Shown piece after piece: positions 32,141-44,885 of a stretch of 64,000 nucleotides of DNA. Numbering within the stretch: the stretch's first letter is position 1; the number at the start of each line of letters is the position of its first letter. The notes below the pieces were generated by a model. It made no database searches. It was not told the DNA's origin and was given only the letters and a program-made list of their open reading frames with translations. The stretch is from Tubulanus polymorphus. Lineage: Eukaryota > Nemertea > Palaeonemertea > Tubulaniformes > Tubulanidae. Location of the stretch: the NCBI RefSeq assembly GCF_964204645.1, contig NC_134033.1, positions 15,998,155 to 16,062,154 on the forward strand, given 5' to 3'. Made by a program: the position numbers and the translations under genes.

Positions 32141-34031
32141 TTACAAACTCGCCAATAATAAAACAATGAACGTCGGAATGAGAAACGTCGTCCAAGGTCG
32201 CCATGATAACCGGTTACTATCGTTACAAAAGTCATTTGACCAGCAGCAATATTTCAACGCGTAAGTGCCGTCATCCGGGAATTTAGTCTTGTGCTCACAT
32301 CCCAGTGATTTCGGTTCGCAGCCGTAGAACAGTTCGAACTGTTTACCGTTCGGGTAATAGGCGACTCGTTTCTGTAATAGAAGATAACGCGTTGAACGTT
32401 CTTCAACTTTCTCGCGGCATTCTCGAACCTCGAATTCAGAAAACGCTAAGAAGTGCAGGATGTGGGAACAGGGCATCCTCGCAATCAGATGCGTGGTATT
32501 TATAGAGAAAACTTCGTGCCGGTAAAAACGCATCTGATATTGAATAAATGATAGGGTCAATCTCTACTTTACGATAAAAAAAACGCACCTGATTGGCTAG
32601 ATATATAGACTGATGGGCGCTGAGCGGGAACCAGTCCGCCCAAGAAATCGTGGGCGATGTAATAGGCCAAAGAAGGGTTTGCGGTCAGGTTTGTGTTGGC
32701 GTGAGCTTCAGCGGTCGGTAATCAAACCCTGGCAAGCGAGGATGGAGCAGAGTTGAGGGGTTGCGGGGTTGCGGGGTTGCGGGGTTGCGGGGGTACAATG
32801 GTAACACTTACGAAACAGTGTCCATTCGGTGTTTCACAGGTTCTAGTTTTATCGGGTTCACTCATACATTTTTTCGACATCGGCACACCAACTACTGTCG
32901 GATAACCTTCTTCATACTCTGAGTTATAGGCGCACAAATTACATTTAATTCCTAGCGTATCTGAAACAAAAGAAACGTTTCGAAATTTCGTGTAAAAAAG
33001 CCAGGGTGAAATTTCACAGTTGAATTTGTGGGTTATATTTGTCTCTGAGCCCGGTTTCACAGTTGTGCGGGTATAATTTGACTCCGGATCCAGTTCCACA
33101 GTTGTGTGCGTTTAATTTTACTCTGAACCCAGTTTCACAGTTGTGTGGGTTTAATTTGACTCTGGATCCAGTTCTACAGTTGTGTGGGTTTAATTTGCCT
33201 TTGGTCCCAGTTGTATGGGCTTCACGACTGCCTAGATCCTGGACCTACTCCTTGGTGAAGATTTGACTCTAGATTTATGGAAATATATAACAACTTTCAA
33301 ACTATACGACAATAGGAACCGGTTCCTGTGTTGGCGATTATTACTGACAGGAGAAATGTGCCAATCATCCATTCATTGACTTAATCGTGTTTATTGGACT
33401 ATAATTGATATGGCCCACAAATTTGTGAATAAGAATTGCCGAAAAAATCTAATCGAACCTTCGTTAATCGTTGACCTTGAACCAGTTTCAACGAGTTACC
33501 GATCAAACCTGACTCGGATAATGAACAACATACCGTGTATTTTGATACCAGAATAGAACTGAGTCAAGAATACAATCAGAAATGATCAGTTTTTTTAAAG
33601 TCATTGTGTTTTCCTATATCAAATGAATTAAACGCCATGATTATGGTAGTAATAAGCTAGACTAAAACTGAAACTCAACTGATTAGACCAAAATACAAAT
33701 GATATCTTGTTTCTCCTAATCGGCAAGATAATTTCTAAAAACGCAATGAAATTTGTAATCAGTCCATTTCTAAAGCTGCCCGATCTTTAATGGTTAGCTT
33801 GATCATGATTTCGAAAAAAAATTAAATTACAGGGTAGAAAGGCGGCGGCTGGGTCAACTTTTAAACGCAGTAGAAATGAGAAACAAGGTGTCAATTCTTT
33901 AGCCTTCGAGAATGATTCAACACAATTAGAAAACTCGGTCTCGTCTGACAAAACTAACCTTGGACCAAAACTAATACGACAACAGAAAAGAATCCAAGTA
34001 TATGATTTGTTATCGTTGTAGATGATACCAT
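32141..34031 (-). CDS. GPI-anchored Ly6/uPAR-domain protein, 3 exons
   Basis: Exons (minus strand): 33959-34031, 32812-32960, 32141-32428; phases join to 169 aa. Exon 1 encodes a signal peptide (HILGFFSVVVLVLVQ core). Exon 2 begins the mature domain with GIKCNLCAYNSE. Exon 3 carries the Ly6 end signature YCCWSNDFCND, followed by a hydrophobic tail (TTFLIPTFIVLLLASL) that fits a GPI-attachment signal. I count 11 cysteines in the mature part; the family usually has eight or ten. Exon structure with a signal exon ending in phase 1 is typical. It should sit on the outer cell surface. Function is unknown: Ly6 proteins act as receptor modulators, adhesion molecules or septate-junction factors. Confidence 0.85.
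33686..33904. mobile_element. Second copy of the 2716-2993 MITE family
   Basis: The ends gatatcttgtttctcctaat and gagaaacaaggtgtcaatt are inverted relative to each other, and internal gttagcttgatcatgattt matches the copy in POLD3 intron 3. It lies in Ly6 intron 1. Confidence 0.7.
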
Positions 34032-35360
34032 CTCGACTGTTGTTGGCAGCTCCCAGGATGCGGAAGAGATGAATTGGACGCGCTTCTCTGCACTTTATAG
34101 TGATACCTCTGCCTGGATTCAGTCTGGTTGTTTTCCGTTGTTCCCGGTTAACTAGTATATATGTTATGTATGTATGTACGTATATTCTGTGGCTGAGAGT
34201 ACTGAAATATGCCGGGGTAAAGCAGCTAAATTTATATGATAAACACACCATTCCGCGCTCACTGAGTAACGGCATAAATTCACTGATGAAAAATTCAGTC
34301 TACAGATCGCGGAACGCCGCATTCGTTTTATTTGCGTTCGTGCGGTTTTGTTGTAATAACAGAGAAGTAGAAATATTTTTTGAAGTGGAAGCAAATAGAT
34401 GACTTGTGTGTATCATAAAAAATTTTGTTAGTGTGATTGTTTAACTGAAGAGGTAGTTTTTTAAATATGTAAAAAAAACTCCAAAAGGTCGCTAAATTTG
34501 GAGACTGCACGCGTGTTGGCCGTCACGAAAATTCCGTGGGCCCTTTTCATTCATCTCCGGCCCTTTTCATTTCATTCATCTTTGCATCAGGACTTCGGTT
34601 GCTTGGAAAATGTACCAAAAAGCAGATACATTTTCGGCAAGAACCTTCTGTGAGGGAGGACCCCCAGAAACCTGTATGAAGCTGTTCTTTTTCTGCTACC
34701 CTCAAGAGTGGTTCCCTGGCCCCGCCCCTGAGTTTACTGGGTGGAAAAACTTCAAGCTTATAACGGATCAGCTTATAGTTTTGTCCGCCACATTTTAGGA
34801 GCAACCAAAAGCAATTAAACCAAAAACTAAAGTAGAAGCTTGGCAAATAGTGCCAGAGCAGTCGGGGGTTCGATCATGCTGATATTGGAGGTTGGTAGGT
34901 TGATATCTGCAGAAGCTAAACTCGCCTCTCAGGGCGAATTAGATGATCGGCTAGAATGGATTAGAAAAAACAAAGTTTAGTTCAACTGCCAGTCCTTTCT
35001 GAAGACTTCTATCAGGTTTCTACCGCAGAAAAAAACATGATTGAGCTTGGCCACCCGGCCTGAAATGCTCTCAGAAGTCAAACGTTGAAATAGACAGTAC
35101 CGTACCGCCGGGCCGCCCCGGTCGGGCCGCATACGCGAGACGCCTCAAGTTTATCAATCATTTTTATCCCCCCCCCCCCCCGAAAAAAAAATCATACAAC
35201 AATCGGATTTTTTTATATGAATGTTACGGGGCACTCGGTGTAATTCATTCAATATTTGATTATATTTGAAATCAGCAAGGGCTGACAAGGCTCTCGCTAA
35301 CTGGGAGAGGCACCGATTATTCATAATATCGACGAGAAAAGTTATCATTTCTCGCATGAA
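34032..35360. other. Spacer upstream of the Ly6 gene
   Basis: No supported exon on either strand. It contains homopolymer runs (C-run then A-run near 35168-35190), a duplicated ggcccttttcattcatct near 34538-34575, and frames without known domains. Confidence 0.4.
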
Positions 35361-35369
35361 AAGGTCAAA

Positions 35370-35650
35370 AGAAGTTTGAAACTGGGAGGCATGCCTATCC
35401 TAATACCCCTATCGAAAAAAGAATCTGCCCTCTCTTTGATACTAGCAACTCCGTAGAAGACGTGAGGCACTTCGTTTTAGAATGCTCGCGCCTCTCTGTT
35501 ATCAGGAATGCCTTTAAAACTCTCTAAATTTACAGATTTCAACCTAGGACACTCATCTAAATTTTCTTTCTTAATGTCGTGCAACCATAATGACAATGAG
35601 ATCAGTAGAATCGTCTGCAATCTTGCGGTCGGACTTTTAAACTTTCGTTC
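35370..35650 (+). mobile_element. Relic of a non-LTR retrotransposon
   Basis: A reading frame from about 35417 reads RICPLFDTSNSVEDVRHFVL followed by ECSRLSVIRNAF. This has the C-x2-C...H-x4-C look of the region after the reverse transcriptase domain in many LINE elements (here one Cys is replaced by Phe). It is interrupted by a stop and lacks the upstream reverse transcriptase, so it is a dead fragment. Confidence 0.5.
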
Positions 35651-36016
35651 CCAATCACTCGCAATTTAGGCATCTGAAATTGGAGGGATGCTATACATTG
35701 TTACGGCGCAGGAAATTCAAACCGCCGTTTCGGGGTTTGAATCTCTCACGGCCAGCACTACTGATTAGTGCCCGACGGTGAACAATTTTCAAAGTCGTGT
35801 TTCACCAACTGTGACCCATAAGAAGAGAGATTGTTAAAAGTTTTCTTAGAAACAACGTGGCGATAAGGTCCTTTGGTCCCCAAGTCATTAGAACTCCGAC
35901 CGAAACTCAGCACGAAGACACAAATAGTAATCCGGAGCCATCCCGAGTAACACAAACTAACTTCGGCAGTCGAGGGTTCAATTCAATTCAATTTAATTCA
36001 ATTGACAGTTTCCAAA

Positions 36017-39000
36017 ATGGCTGCCTTGAAGAATTATTTCCGGGTTTCGAAATGTTCAGTTTTTGCCGTGATTTCGGCAGTTTTATCCCTACTGAATGCG
36101 GGTAAGTGAAGGAAATATTTGGTCCGATATATCCCCGATCGAAAGAATGCACAAATTGAAATAGAACTGCGTTCTATTGAGCCTTTAGAACTGGAATGAA
36201 ACTCCAAAAGTCCTGTCAATCGTCCTCCGACCAAGTCATGTGACTGTTGACTCTATTTTTTCAGTGAACGGTGAATTGATATTCTCGCATTTACCGCAAC
36301 ACGTGAATCTGAATAAAAACTCTGGTGAAATCAAAATCAGTGAAGTTCCCGGCGTCCTGTCGTTATTGATGGGTTTCACACCGAACAAGGTAAGAAATTT
36401 AGAGTAATGTCTATTTCACATTTTGACATCAGCAGGTGGCCTGATACTAGTAGATAGAAGACCTAAACTGCGGTCAGACCACAATTCAACTTAAACATCG
36501 ACCATCGCGTTTGATCCGTTGGCCGATATATAACGTTTGATGATGTTATCTCTATTTTAAGGATATCGAATGGAACGGACTGTTGGATTCGGACCCGTTT
36601 AAACGACCGGCGGCGAGCGTTACGTTTACAGTCACAGCTGCAGCAGACGCGATTAAACCTCACTCTAAAGCTGCTAGTTTTAATACGAATGTCGTAAGTA
36701 TTATTTACCATAACCCGGGGAGCTAACTCTATAATTGAGTCAAAGGTAATACTGGTTTATAAAACCAAGCCCAGGGTCCAGTTTCACGAAAAAGTTTAAG
36801 GCTCAAATGGTTAAGTTTGAATTGTTGTCCTCATTGAAAACATGAAGTAACCAATGGCAATTACACCAAAAATTTGAGTTTAACTTTTTCGTGAAACCAG
36901 GCCCAGAAGTCAACTGTTATACTACTTCCACCCCATAAATCCACCCTTGTTACTGCAGAGTCTACTATATTTTACTTCGTGCATTTTCGTTAAATCGCCA
37001 TGTTGTGGTTTTTTTTCAGGATATTCCGTTTATAAGCGTTGATCAGATGATCAATCACATACAGAGAACTTTCATCGGTGAAACTCCTCTAATCGTTGAT
37101 CTCACTGCTGACAGAATGGTGAGTGTGAGATGGTGAACCGGCCACGATATCTATTTTACAACTCATCCATAATAAAAGTCGAGTTTAGATTTAGATATTC
37201 AATAGGGATTTAGGCTTTTTAGGGGAAGAACTATGGTTGAGTCGGAGCCTAGACTATAATCAGGGACCAGAGACTTAAGTTCAAAAAAAGTGGTCGTAGA
37301 TGTTAAGACTGATCTTAAGTGATTGTCTACAGAACCAAAATGAGCTTAGACTGGTCTTTAGTTGTAAGATTGAATTTAAAACCAAAATGAGCTCAGACTG
37401 ATCTTCAGCCCTGACTGTGAAACCAACCCTGAGGGTTCTTACAAATCGGGCAATTCATCGTCGATGAGGATAAGATTTTTTTTTGATGCGGGTATTCACA
37501 GTATTGAATTGTTTTGTTTTTCAGTTGTCCGATTTAAAGAATGTTTATCCGGTCGTATTCGAAGATTTACCGACTTCGTTCGATGAGATGTTAGTTCGAT
37601 TGCATCGGTCGGCGTCGATCCTCGAAACGTCGTTGAATCGAACTCGTAAACCCGACAATCTGTTACTAGTCGAACTGCAAACGATCACCGAATTACTCAA
37701 CTCCGTAAGTTTGATATTTAGAAGTTCAGTAGACTCTGCCTAAATCGGTATACCGGTCTCTCCGGTCAATTCAGTAAAATGAAAAAAAGCTGATGCTCTC
37801 TCTCTCTCCCGCTCGGTCTCCCTCTCCCTCCCCCTCCCTCTCCCTCTCCTGGCTCTCCATCTCCTGGCAGTCCATCTCCCTTTCCTGGCTCTCTCTCTCC
37901 TGGCTCTCCCTCTCCCCTCTCCTTGCTCTCCCTTTCCCTCTCCTGGCTCTCCCTCTCATGGCTCTCCTTTTCAATGTCCTAGCCTTCCTTCTCATATACT
38001 TGATTCTGATTTGCTTTGAATTTCAGTTGAAATCGCACGCGAAGCTGACGAACGACCGAACGCCGGACGTGTTTAATTTCGAGATCAAATCCCTCGACCG
38101 TATCGAATCGGAATACGGCGTCGATTCACTGCAAGTTAAAGACGCCAAAAAACTTCTCAACAAATTCTTTGAAACGGTACGTCGGGTCTTCATTCGGAAA
38201 CAACCGTGGCCAAGCTCCGTTTCAGAATTTATGAATATGTGCAATTTATTGAAACCCTGGTAAAATGGACACAAATCGAATTAGAAATACAGATTTGGGC
38301 TCAAAATTAGTGATGACTCAATGAAATGTGACTAACAAATTTTCTGATGATGACTTGGCTGGAGTTAAACTGAGATTTCATGAGTTAAATTGTAGATTTC
38401 ATGAGTTAAATTGTAGATTTCATGAGTTAAATTGTAGATTTCATGTGTTAAACTGTAGATTTCATGTATGATTTTCTAGGTAACTGAACAGTTCAGTGAA
38501 TTGTATAATGGTAACGTTGTAGTGAGTGTTATAACTCTACTGACCGCCGACGCTGCGTTAGTGCGAAAATCCCGTAGTCTAATGGCTGCCGCCGATCCAA
38601 CTCAGGTACGTAATAACCACGTTTTATCTCAAATCCGATCAATTCGTCAAATACAGTAGACTCCGCCTCATTCATACTACCGGTCAATTCTCGGTTAACT
38701 TCTCGAGTCTGGGTGAAATTTACTAAGATCATTCGTGGAGAACCTGCTAGTAACCATTCTAGATGGCATGCTCCCTGCTGTAGCAACTTCCCACTAGATG
38801 GCGCGCTACAGCCAGCAGCTTCCCACTGAATGTCTTGCTCCCTGCTGCAGCAGCTTCCCACTAGATGGCGTGCTCCCTGCTGCAGCAGCTTCCCACTAGA
38901 TGGCGTGCAGAACTGTTAGAATACACTTTACAGAATTTAGTTCATTCTCGATGAAATTTCATGTAGATTTTTAGCCTCCCACATCAGAAATTAGGCAAAT

Positions 39001-42000
39001 CTCTTCCCGAAGATAGAAGTCAGATCGATGCTTTTAGGTCCAAATATAGTTCGATTTTAATAATTCGTCATTCGTAGAATTTGAGAAAATATTGATAGAT
39101 TTTGATAATTTAATCCGAGCAGAAATCTGGGATCGTATTCCGAATGCTCGTACACTAGCGCCATCGAATGGATCCTTGCTTGCCACGGTACAGGGATTCC
39201 TTGATCGTCGCAATCGAGGCATTAAGTTAACCCTAGGCACTGGTTTTATAGACTGATATTAGTGTTAACCTGGGGGGTTACGACTCTATTAAAAATGAAT
39301 CACTCGTCTGACTGGCTCCAGCTGACCTTGTGCAAAAGCTACATTTCCATCGTCAAGAAAAACAAATGTAACAAAAACATTGATCTGTTATTAACATCGA
39401 GTTTATTCTCATTGCTACAGTTTATCAACTAGTCACTAGGTGGCGTGATGTACGCTATTCATCCAGACCAGGTTTTGATCTTTCATTCAAATACATCACA
39501 TACTACAGTAGCAAGTGTATATAATATATCAGTAACAATTCATATACTTCATCGTAACAGATTTTTAAAAACGGCGTCAAAGTTCATATTCAAAGGTCTT
39601 TATTTAGCTCCAAGCTAGGCGTGTGTCTCTGAACTGAACTGATGGAAACTGGAAAAAATACTACGCAAAATTTCTAACAAAAATACAACTTAACTTATGT
39701 CTCAAAACTAATAAAACAATGGAAAAATAATATCAAAATTACTACCAAAAATACTACAAGAAAAACAAAGCTTATGTTTCAGCACTAATGAAACAACAAT
39801 ACAAAAATACTAACAAAAATACTGCTAAAACAACTGAACTTATGTCTCAAAACTGATAAAACAATGGAAAAATACTACAAGAAAAATTCTTCGAAAAATG
39901 CTACAAATGAAACTACAATTGTTTATATCATTTTCAAATAAACTTGAAAGTGCTGCGTGTGAACTAACTGATTGAGTCTTTTAATTCGCTGAAATTCTAC
40001 TTAAATCCTTCCGATTACGTCCATGGCCAAGGTAACGACGAGCGTTGCTACGGACAACCTTGACGCAGTAGCGCTGTTGCACCAGTCCCTGTCATCGCAA
40101 CACACGGGGGTTTCTACAGTCGCTACTTGTGAGGCTGCTGGGACTGACGTTGCTCCTGTGAGAACAGCGTAGGCGTGGGTTTTTATTTCATCGGCGAAGG
40201 ATTTCTTCGCCTCGGCCACGTTATACTTGTAAGCGCCGTCATCGCATTTCATGGCTTCAAGGCACTGTCGTTTCACGTAGTTGATACCATTAGAATTGCC
40301 TCTCAAAACCTGAAATTATAAGAGACATTATTTCATACATTATACACCATATATATCTCGGGTCCAGCTTATTCATCGGCGACCTGTAAAACTAGGGACT
40401 TCGAATCGCTAATTTCCGAGCAGATCTGCAAACCGAACCTGTAGTCCTGGTTCCATAGATATCTGCATTCATTTTGAGTTCAAGTTATCATTTGTATCGA
40501 CGAATCCATGCAATGTCGTAGAATAATTGAAGAAGTCGCACAATTCAAATTTTATATAAGATAATTCATTAGAATGTAACCAGAACGTTTCAGCTGTTGA
40601 CTAACAGCCATCATCGGGAGGAATGACCAGAAAAACAGAATGTAACGTAGCATACAAACTTACAGGACATAAACAAATGTGTCAGATTACATGTAATCAA
40701 ATTACATGTTCAAGTCTCCATCTTCGTCTGGAGAGCGCCTTTGATAATAGCCCTGCTATTTAAAAGGCGCTATAGAAATTTACAATCCTATCCTATCCTA
40801 AGATTTGAATTGTGGGACTTCTTCAATTATCATTTGTTGTTTCACTAGTTTAAACCTTTCAGTGCTGACTAATTAATACCCTATAGTGCTGGAGAAAATT
40901 TGAAAATTCTAAAAAATTCCACCCTAGTGTGTTGAACAATGGGAATACCACTGTAGTGCGTCTACACCGCGGTGCGGTGTATCGTTAGTTACTAGTATTT
41001 CACTATGTTTGACACTTTCTGCCATTTTTCAATTGCTTGGTTACTAGAACTAGCAGCAAAAACACCTTTTTGTTCCCAACGCGCAATCATCTTAAGATGT
41101 TTCCACGTTGCGTTGCGTTGCCACGAACGTTAGCGGTTCCTACGATCAATTTACGTTTAAAAGTATTTATGTCATTTTTCATTCCCGGGTAGCAATATCC
41201 CTCGGAAACCACTACTTTTATTTCTGAGAGGGATCTTTTGTTAGTTTTTTTCTTCATTTTCAAACGACTCGAACTGCCTTTTAGGCCCCCTCCATGCCTT
41301 GTACTCATTTGTACGCACAAGTTTACCCTTCCCACGCCTGCCACCCCTCTCCTCCTCCACTGATAAATGGATTGGCCCTGTATCATATTTCAGCCCCCCA
41401 GTGCGAGGGATAAGCGGGTGGGTTCATGTTAAACAGCAGTCCCAACTATAGTGTAAATTCCATATTTTCATTGTGTACAGTTTGTTGCTACATGTTGTGG
41501 GTGAATTATTAATAAGCCTTTTATCTGTCTGATATCTCATTCATTGTCTTTGTCTTACTATGTCTCTGTCCTGCTCGAACTGTTTTTCGAGGTTTGCAAC
41601 GATCAATTATTCTCGTACATATAAATATAGCTGAAAATGTAACAACTGGTTAGTAGTTGAAGAATGATATGTCTTAGCTACAAGCAAGCAAACATCGCTT
41701 CTAGTTCCAAGTTGGAATTAAACAACGATACATAATTTACAGCAACTCGTCCGTCCGGACATTTCAAACCTGTCACAGGTTTCAGACGACAACGACCGAA
41801 GTCAGCTTCTCAAGAATTATGCGCTCTTTGTTTAAAACTATCTACCTCATCTCGTAAAAATTTGCCCTTTTCTACTTAGGGCATGAAAAAAAAGGCAAAA
41901 GATTTTCGTGGCGGCACTTGCCTAGGGTGCTACTGTCAGAACACCCACCCGCCCCTATAAAAGTCTTGAGTTGATTAAATATAAATATCTCTTTCAGGCG

Positions 42001-42192
42001 CCGAAAAAACCGAATCTGAATCTGGCCGCCGATTACGGTTACGATTTCCCGGTGATGTTCAATATCATATTATGGATGATGGTTGTGTTAGGGGTGACGG
42101 TGTTCGGTATCTCGGTTTGTATGTGGCATATGGATCCCGGTCGTGATAGCATCATTTACCGTATGACGAACACACGCATGAAGAAAGACTAG
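36017..42192 (+). CDS. ATP6AP2: ATP6AP2, V-ATPase accessory protein 2 / renin receptor
   Basis: A type I membrane protein that assists V-ATPase assembly and signals in Wnt/PCP pathways; in vertebrates it binds prorenin. Exons: 36017-36101, 36265-36389, 36562-36693, 37020-37118, 37525-37704, 38027-38176, 38480-38605, 41998-42192; product 363 aa (human 350). An N-terminal hydrophobic signal (SVFAVISAVLSLLNA) opens a long extracellular domain. The VRKSR site in exon 7 lines up with the processing site RKTR of the human protein. Exon 8 carries the conserved membrane end: YGYDFPVMFNIILWMMVV, then HMDPGRDSIIYRMTN and the short cytosolic tail ending KKD. The conserved exon 8 lies 3.4 kb beyond exon 7. 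That intron holds repeats and an antisense Ly6-like exon. Confidence 0.95.
37800..37990. repeat. C/T-rich low-complexity tract in ATP6AP2 intron 5
   Basis: Long runs of ctctcc / ctcctggctctccctctc, a polypyrimidine tract immediately upstream of exon 6. It produces repetitive S/L open frames that are not genes. Confidence 0.9.
38755..38905. repeat. Tandem repeat of about 35 bp in ATP6AP2 intron 7
   Basis: About four copies of cttcccactagatggcgtgc with tccctgctgcagcag. Unit borders vary. No coding potential. Confidence 0.9.
40001..40309 (-). CDS. Terminal exon of a second Ly6-like protein (partial)
   Basis: A 103-codon exon with a good acceptor (ataatttcag) at its start and a stop at 40001, lying antisense inside ATP6AP2 intron 7. 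It ends with the Ly6 signature CCDDRDWCNS and a hydrophobic tail (LSVATLVVTLAMDVIGRI) like a GPI signal. Cysteines in KRQCLEAMKCDDG resemble the matching exon of the gene at 32141. The phase (0) at the acceptor is the same as in that gene. I could not find convincing signal-peptide and first-domain exons upstream on this strand; they may lie in 40310-45100 or the exon may be an orphan. So the gene is only partly annotated. Confidence 0.65.
   Translation of the reverse strand, partial: VLRGNSNGINYVKRQCLEAMKCDDGAYKYNVAEAKKSFADEIKTHAYAVLTGATSVPAASQVATVETPVCCDDRDWCNSATASRLSVATLVVTLAMDVIGRI
40523..40830. mobile_element. MITE with ~30-bp inverted ends in ATP6AP2 intron 7
   Basis: The left end ataattgaagaagtcgcaca is inverted at the right end (tgtgggacttcttcaattat). 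The inside has aatgtaaccagaacgtttca and gaatgtaacgta near-repeats plus a ggcgctatagaaattta motif. No coding frame. Confidence 0.75.
40853..41060. mobile_element. Truncated copy of the aaccctttcagtgct MITE
   Basis: This copy matches 10855-11306 without the nested insertion (taccctatagtgctgg is continuous) and carries acaccgcggtgcggtgta. The right end is missing. It lies antisense to ATP6AP2 intron 7. Confidence 0.8.
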
Positions 42193-44580
42193 GAAACCAC
42201 GAATGATCGAACTGCTACGATGACTGAATTCGCGGATCAGTCCGAAATTCATCCGCCAATTTACTGAGTCCGATCTAAGGAATTAAAAGCCACCTGCCCG
42301 TGGGACAAGTATATCTAGAATTCACTTGACCGCTAAAAAATTTGGAATTTGGCCCAAGCAGTCCGATCGGCGGCACAATCATCCGTTGTGTCGAGTGGGA
42401 TAAAAGCTTTGAGACATAAAATTGCACTCATCCAGTTGACAAGTGCTGAGCTGTCAACTTTACCTAATTTTCAGTATTTGTTACTATTTTTAAAACGAGA
42501 AATACTGATTGGTTGTTTGATTGGTACGGAAATATGAAAGATGTTACTGAGGGTCTCACTGTCGATTATTAACCTCATTTTGCCCTAATGAGAATATACT
42601 TGTCCCGGGCAATCAGACAAGTGCTTAGATCGGACCCTTGGTTTATGAGAATTCGGAATCATTCATCGTACAGTTGAATCCGCTTAATTCTGATCATTTT
42701 TGTACGGTTGACGGGAAATTCGGATTTTAACTCGGAAGTGACTGTAAACTCACAACTGTAGAACTGGATCCTGAATCTGGTTCGACTGTATTTTATGGTC
42801 CATTTGGTGATAGGTGGATGGTAAGTCGGATCTGAATTACAATCGAAATTTGGATTAAACTGATCGGCATTAAGTGGGTTTTGTACGACTTAGTGAAAAA
42901 ATATTGTGAAAAAATAAATTTGGCCTCATAAAAAGATTGACTGTTTCACAGGGTTCTGCTGGGTAAATCAGGGAATTTGAATTTTTGGTGTCTTGTTGTT
43001 CTTGCTGGTGATGAGTGACACAAGGAACCTCTTGATAAGAAACAGCTCTCACTGAGGATATCATTAATTTAACGAGGGAATCTTTGGTTAAGGGCTGGGG
43101 CAAAAGGAATTTTAGATTCCCTGATGCGTAAGAACCCTGATGACAGTGTATAGAATATGTTTAAACAATTGCCTAGAACAGTTGTCGAATTGAAAAACGA
43201 TCAAAACTTGATGAAGTGAAGATGTTTAAATTTTTAAACGGATTTGTTTGTATAAGACATTCCAATATTATTGAATTATTGTGCGTGTGAATGTGTGACC
43301 GATGTAGATAGATCAATTAGAAATGATAAATATATTGTAAATAAACAAACTACAGGCAATTTACAGCAGACTTCGCTGAAAATAGGATCAGACCAACAGG
43401 GGCGAATCCAGCCTATCGCTACTATCGCTTGAATCTCACGATTGTAGAAGTGCCCAGTTCTATTTTGCAAGTTCTGCAGTTATTTGAAATGATCAATTTG
43501 AATATTCGAAAATGGGTTAACTTTTTATCTCTTATGAATGATTTTTCTTTAACATGTCAAAATTTCATAGATAGTGGATACAGATTTGATGCCCCGAATT
43601 GACTCAGATTGCATCTCAGAGCCCTGAACATCCATACGTTATAGCCCCCTTCCACAGCTGAGCGGTACTCAAAAACCTAGGCTAGATCTACCCCTGACAA
43701 ATGCGTCGCCAACTTTGGAGTGATATCAGAGTTGGTAGGTTCAGATGGATGAACTGTTATCCCCCAGTTAGGGGCCGGGTGGGTGGTCATGACGTAGATT
43801 TAAGACCTACTTTGTTCTGTGGTCAATCTATAAATCTTAGACCAGGATTAATTCAATCTTAATTCAGGACTAGATTCAGGACTACTTATGGACTGAAGTC
43901 ACGACTGCGCAACCTGGCGCCTAGAACTAAAACATTGTGCAAAATGAACAAATTTCAATCTCCTTTCAAACTAAACGGGGAACTGTGAAACTGGGTTCAT
44001 CTTTACGATAATGCTTTAGTTAATTATCTGAGATATTTGAGATATATAGAATATACGTGATAGAAACTGTATAAAGAGTTTAATGACTGTACTGTATTAT
44101 CTAGTCAGTAGAAATGTAAGTTTTTTTTTTTCGAGGGTACGTAAATAATAAATAAGCAATGAACATTTTCAATTGAAGCGCTGCTTATATTACAGTAAAC
44201 CTCGTCTTACGCAGGCGTAAAATTGACAAAATCGGACTAATACGAAATCATTTTCCCTGATTTCCTAACGTGTCTGTCGATCCTTAATTCGGACTTCGGT
44301 CCCAGTTTGTCGGAGTAAGGAGAGGTTTACTGAAGTATAAACGAATTATGTCAGGTTTGTGTATAAATTATCAAGTATTGAATCATGCTGTGAATGTATT
44401 TATTTAACTACGTGGATAGAAGTATGAATAAATGAAAATTGCAGAGATTGAAATTTCTCCTCGTTCTAGTCTGTGGATGGGTGCTATTTATATCAATTCA
44501 ATACATGGAGCAAAGAAAAGTTGGATCAACCGAATTTTATAAAATGTGTGAGGATGATCGACCCTTTTCCATAACACCCC
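42193..44580. other. 3' region and spacer between ATP6AP2 and MCCC1
   Basis: No supported exon. It contains dispersed-repeat units (near 42720-42780 and 43800-43920) and a block at 42955-43090 (tttttggtgtcttgttgttc, gtgacacaaggaacctcttg) that recurs, twice in part, in DZIP1 intron 9 near 56500-56720. Confidence 0.5.
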
Positions 44581-44584
44581 GAGT

Positions 44585-44885
44585 CGGGTTACAGACTTGT
44601 TAGATTGGCTATAGAACAAAAATCAGTTAAGACTGGTCTTAAGTTGTTAGATTGGCTATAGAACCAAAATCAGCTTAAAACTGGTCTTAAGTTGTTAGAT
44701 TGGCTATAAAACCAAAATCAGCTTAAAACTGGTCTTAAGTTGTTAGATTGGCTATAGAACCAAAATCAGCTTAAGACTGGTCTTAAGTTGTTAGATTGGC
44801 TATAGAACCAAAATCAGCTTAAAACTGGTCTTAAGTTGTTAGATTGGCTATAGAACCAAAATCAGCTTGGTCGCAAATCTAAGCC
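44585..44885. repeat. 47-bp family tandem array (six units)
   Basis: Six copies of ggtcttaagttgttagattgg / ctatagaaccaaaatcagctt, more uniform than the arrays at 4125 and 14905. It lies downstream of MCCC1's stop codon. Confidence 0.92.

Noticed and set aside
33530-33605. First coding exon of the Ly6 gene beginning MTLKKLII
   Set aside because: Its donor gives the wrong phase or a stop on joining to exon 2. The exon at 33959-34031 gives a true signal peptide in the correct phase.
37771-37995. Arg/Glu-rich frame on the minus strand and Ser/Leu-rich frame on the plus strand
   Set aside because: Both are translations of a C/T-rich low-complexity tract in ATP6AP2 intron 5.
41690-41790. First-domain exon (GLKCPDGR frame, minus strand) for the Ly6-like exon at 40001
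   Set aside because: It has an acceptor-like site and one cysteine in the right place, but lacks the CxxC spacing and no donor in a matching phase follows.
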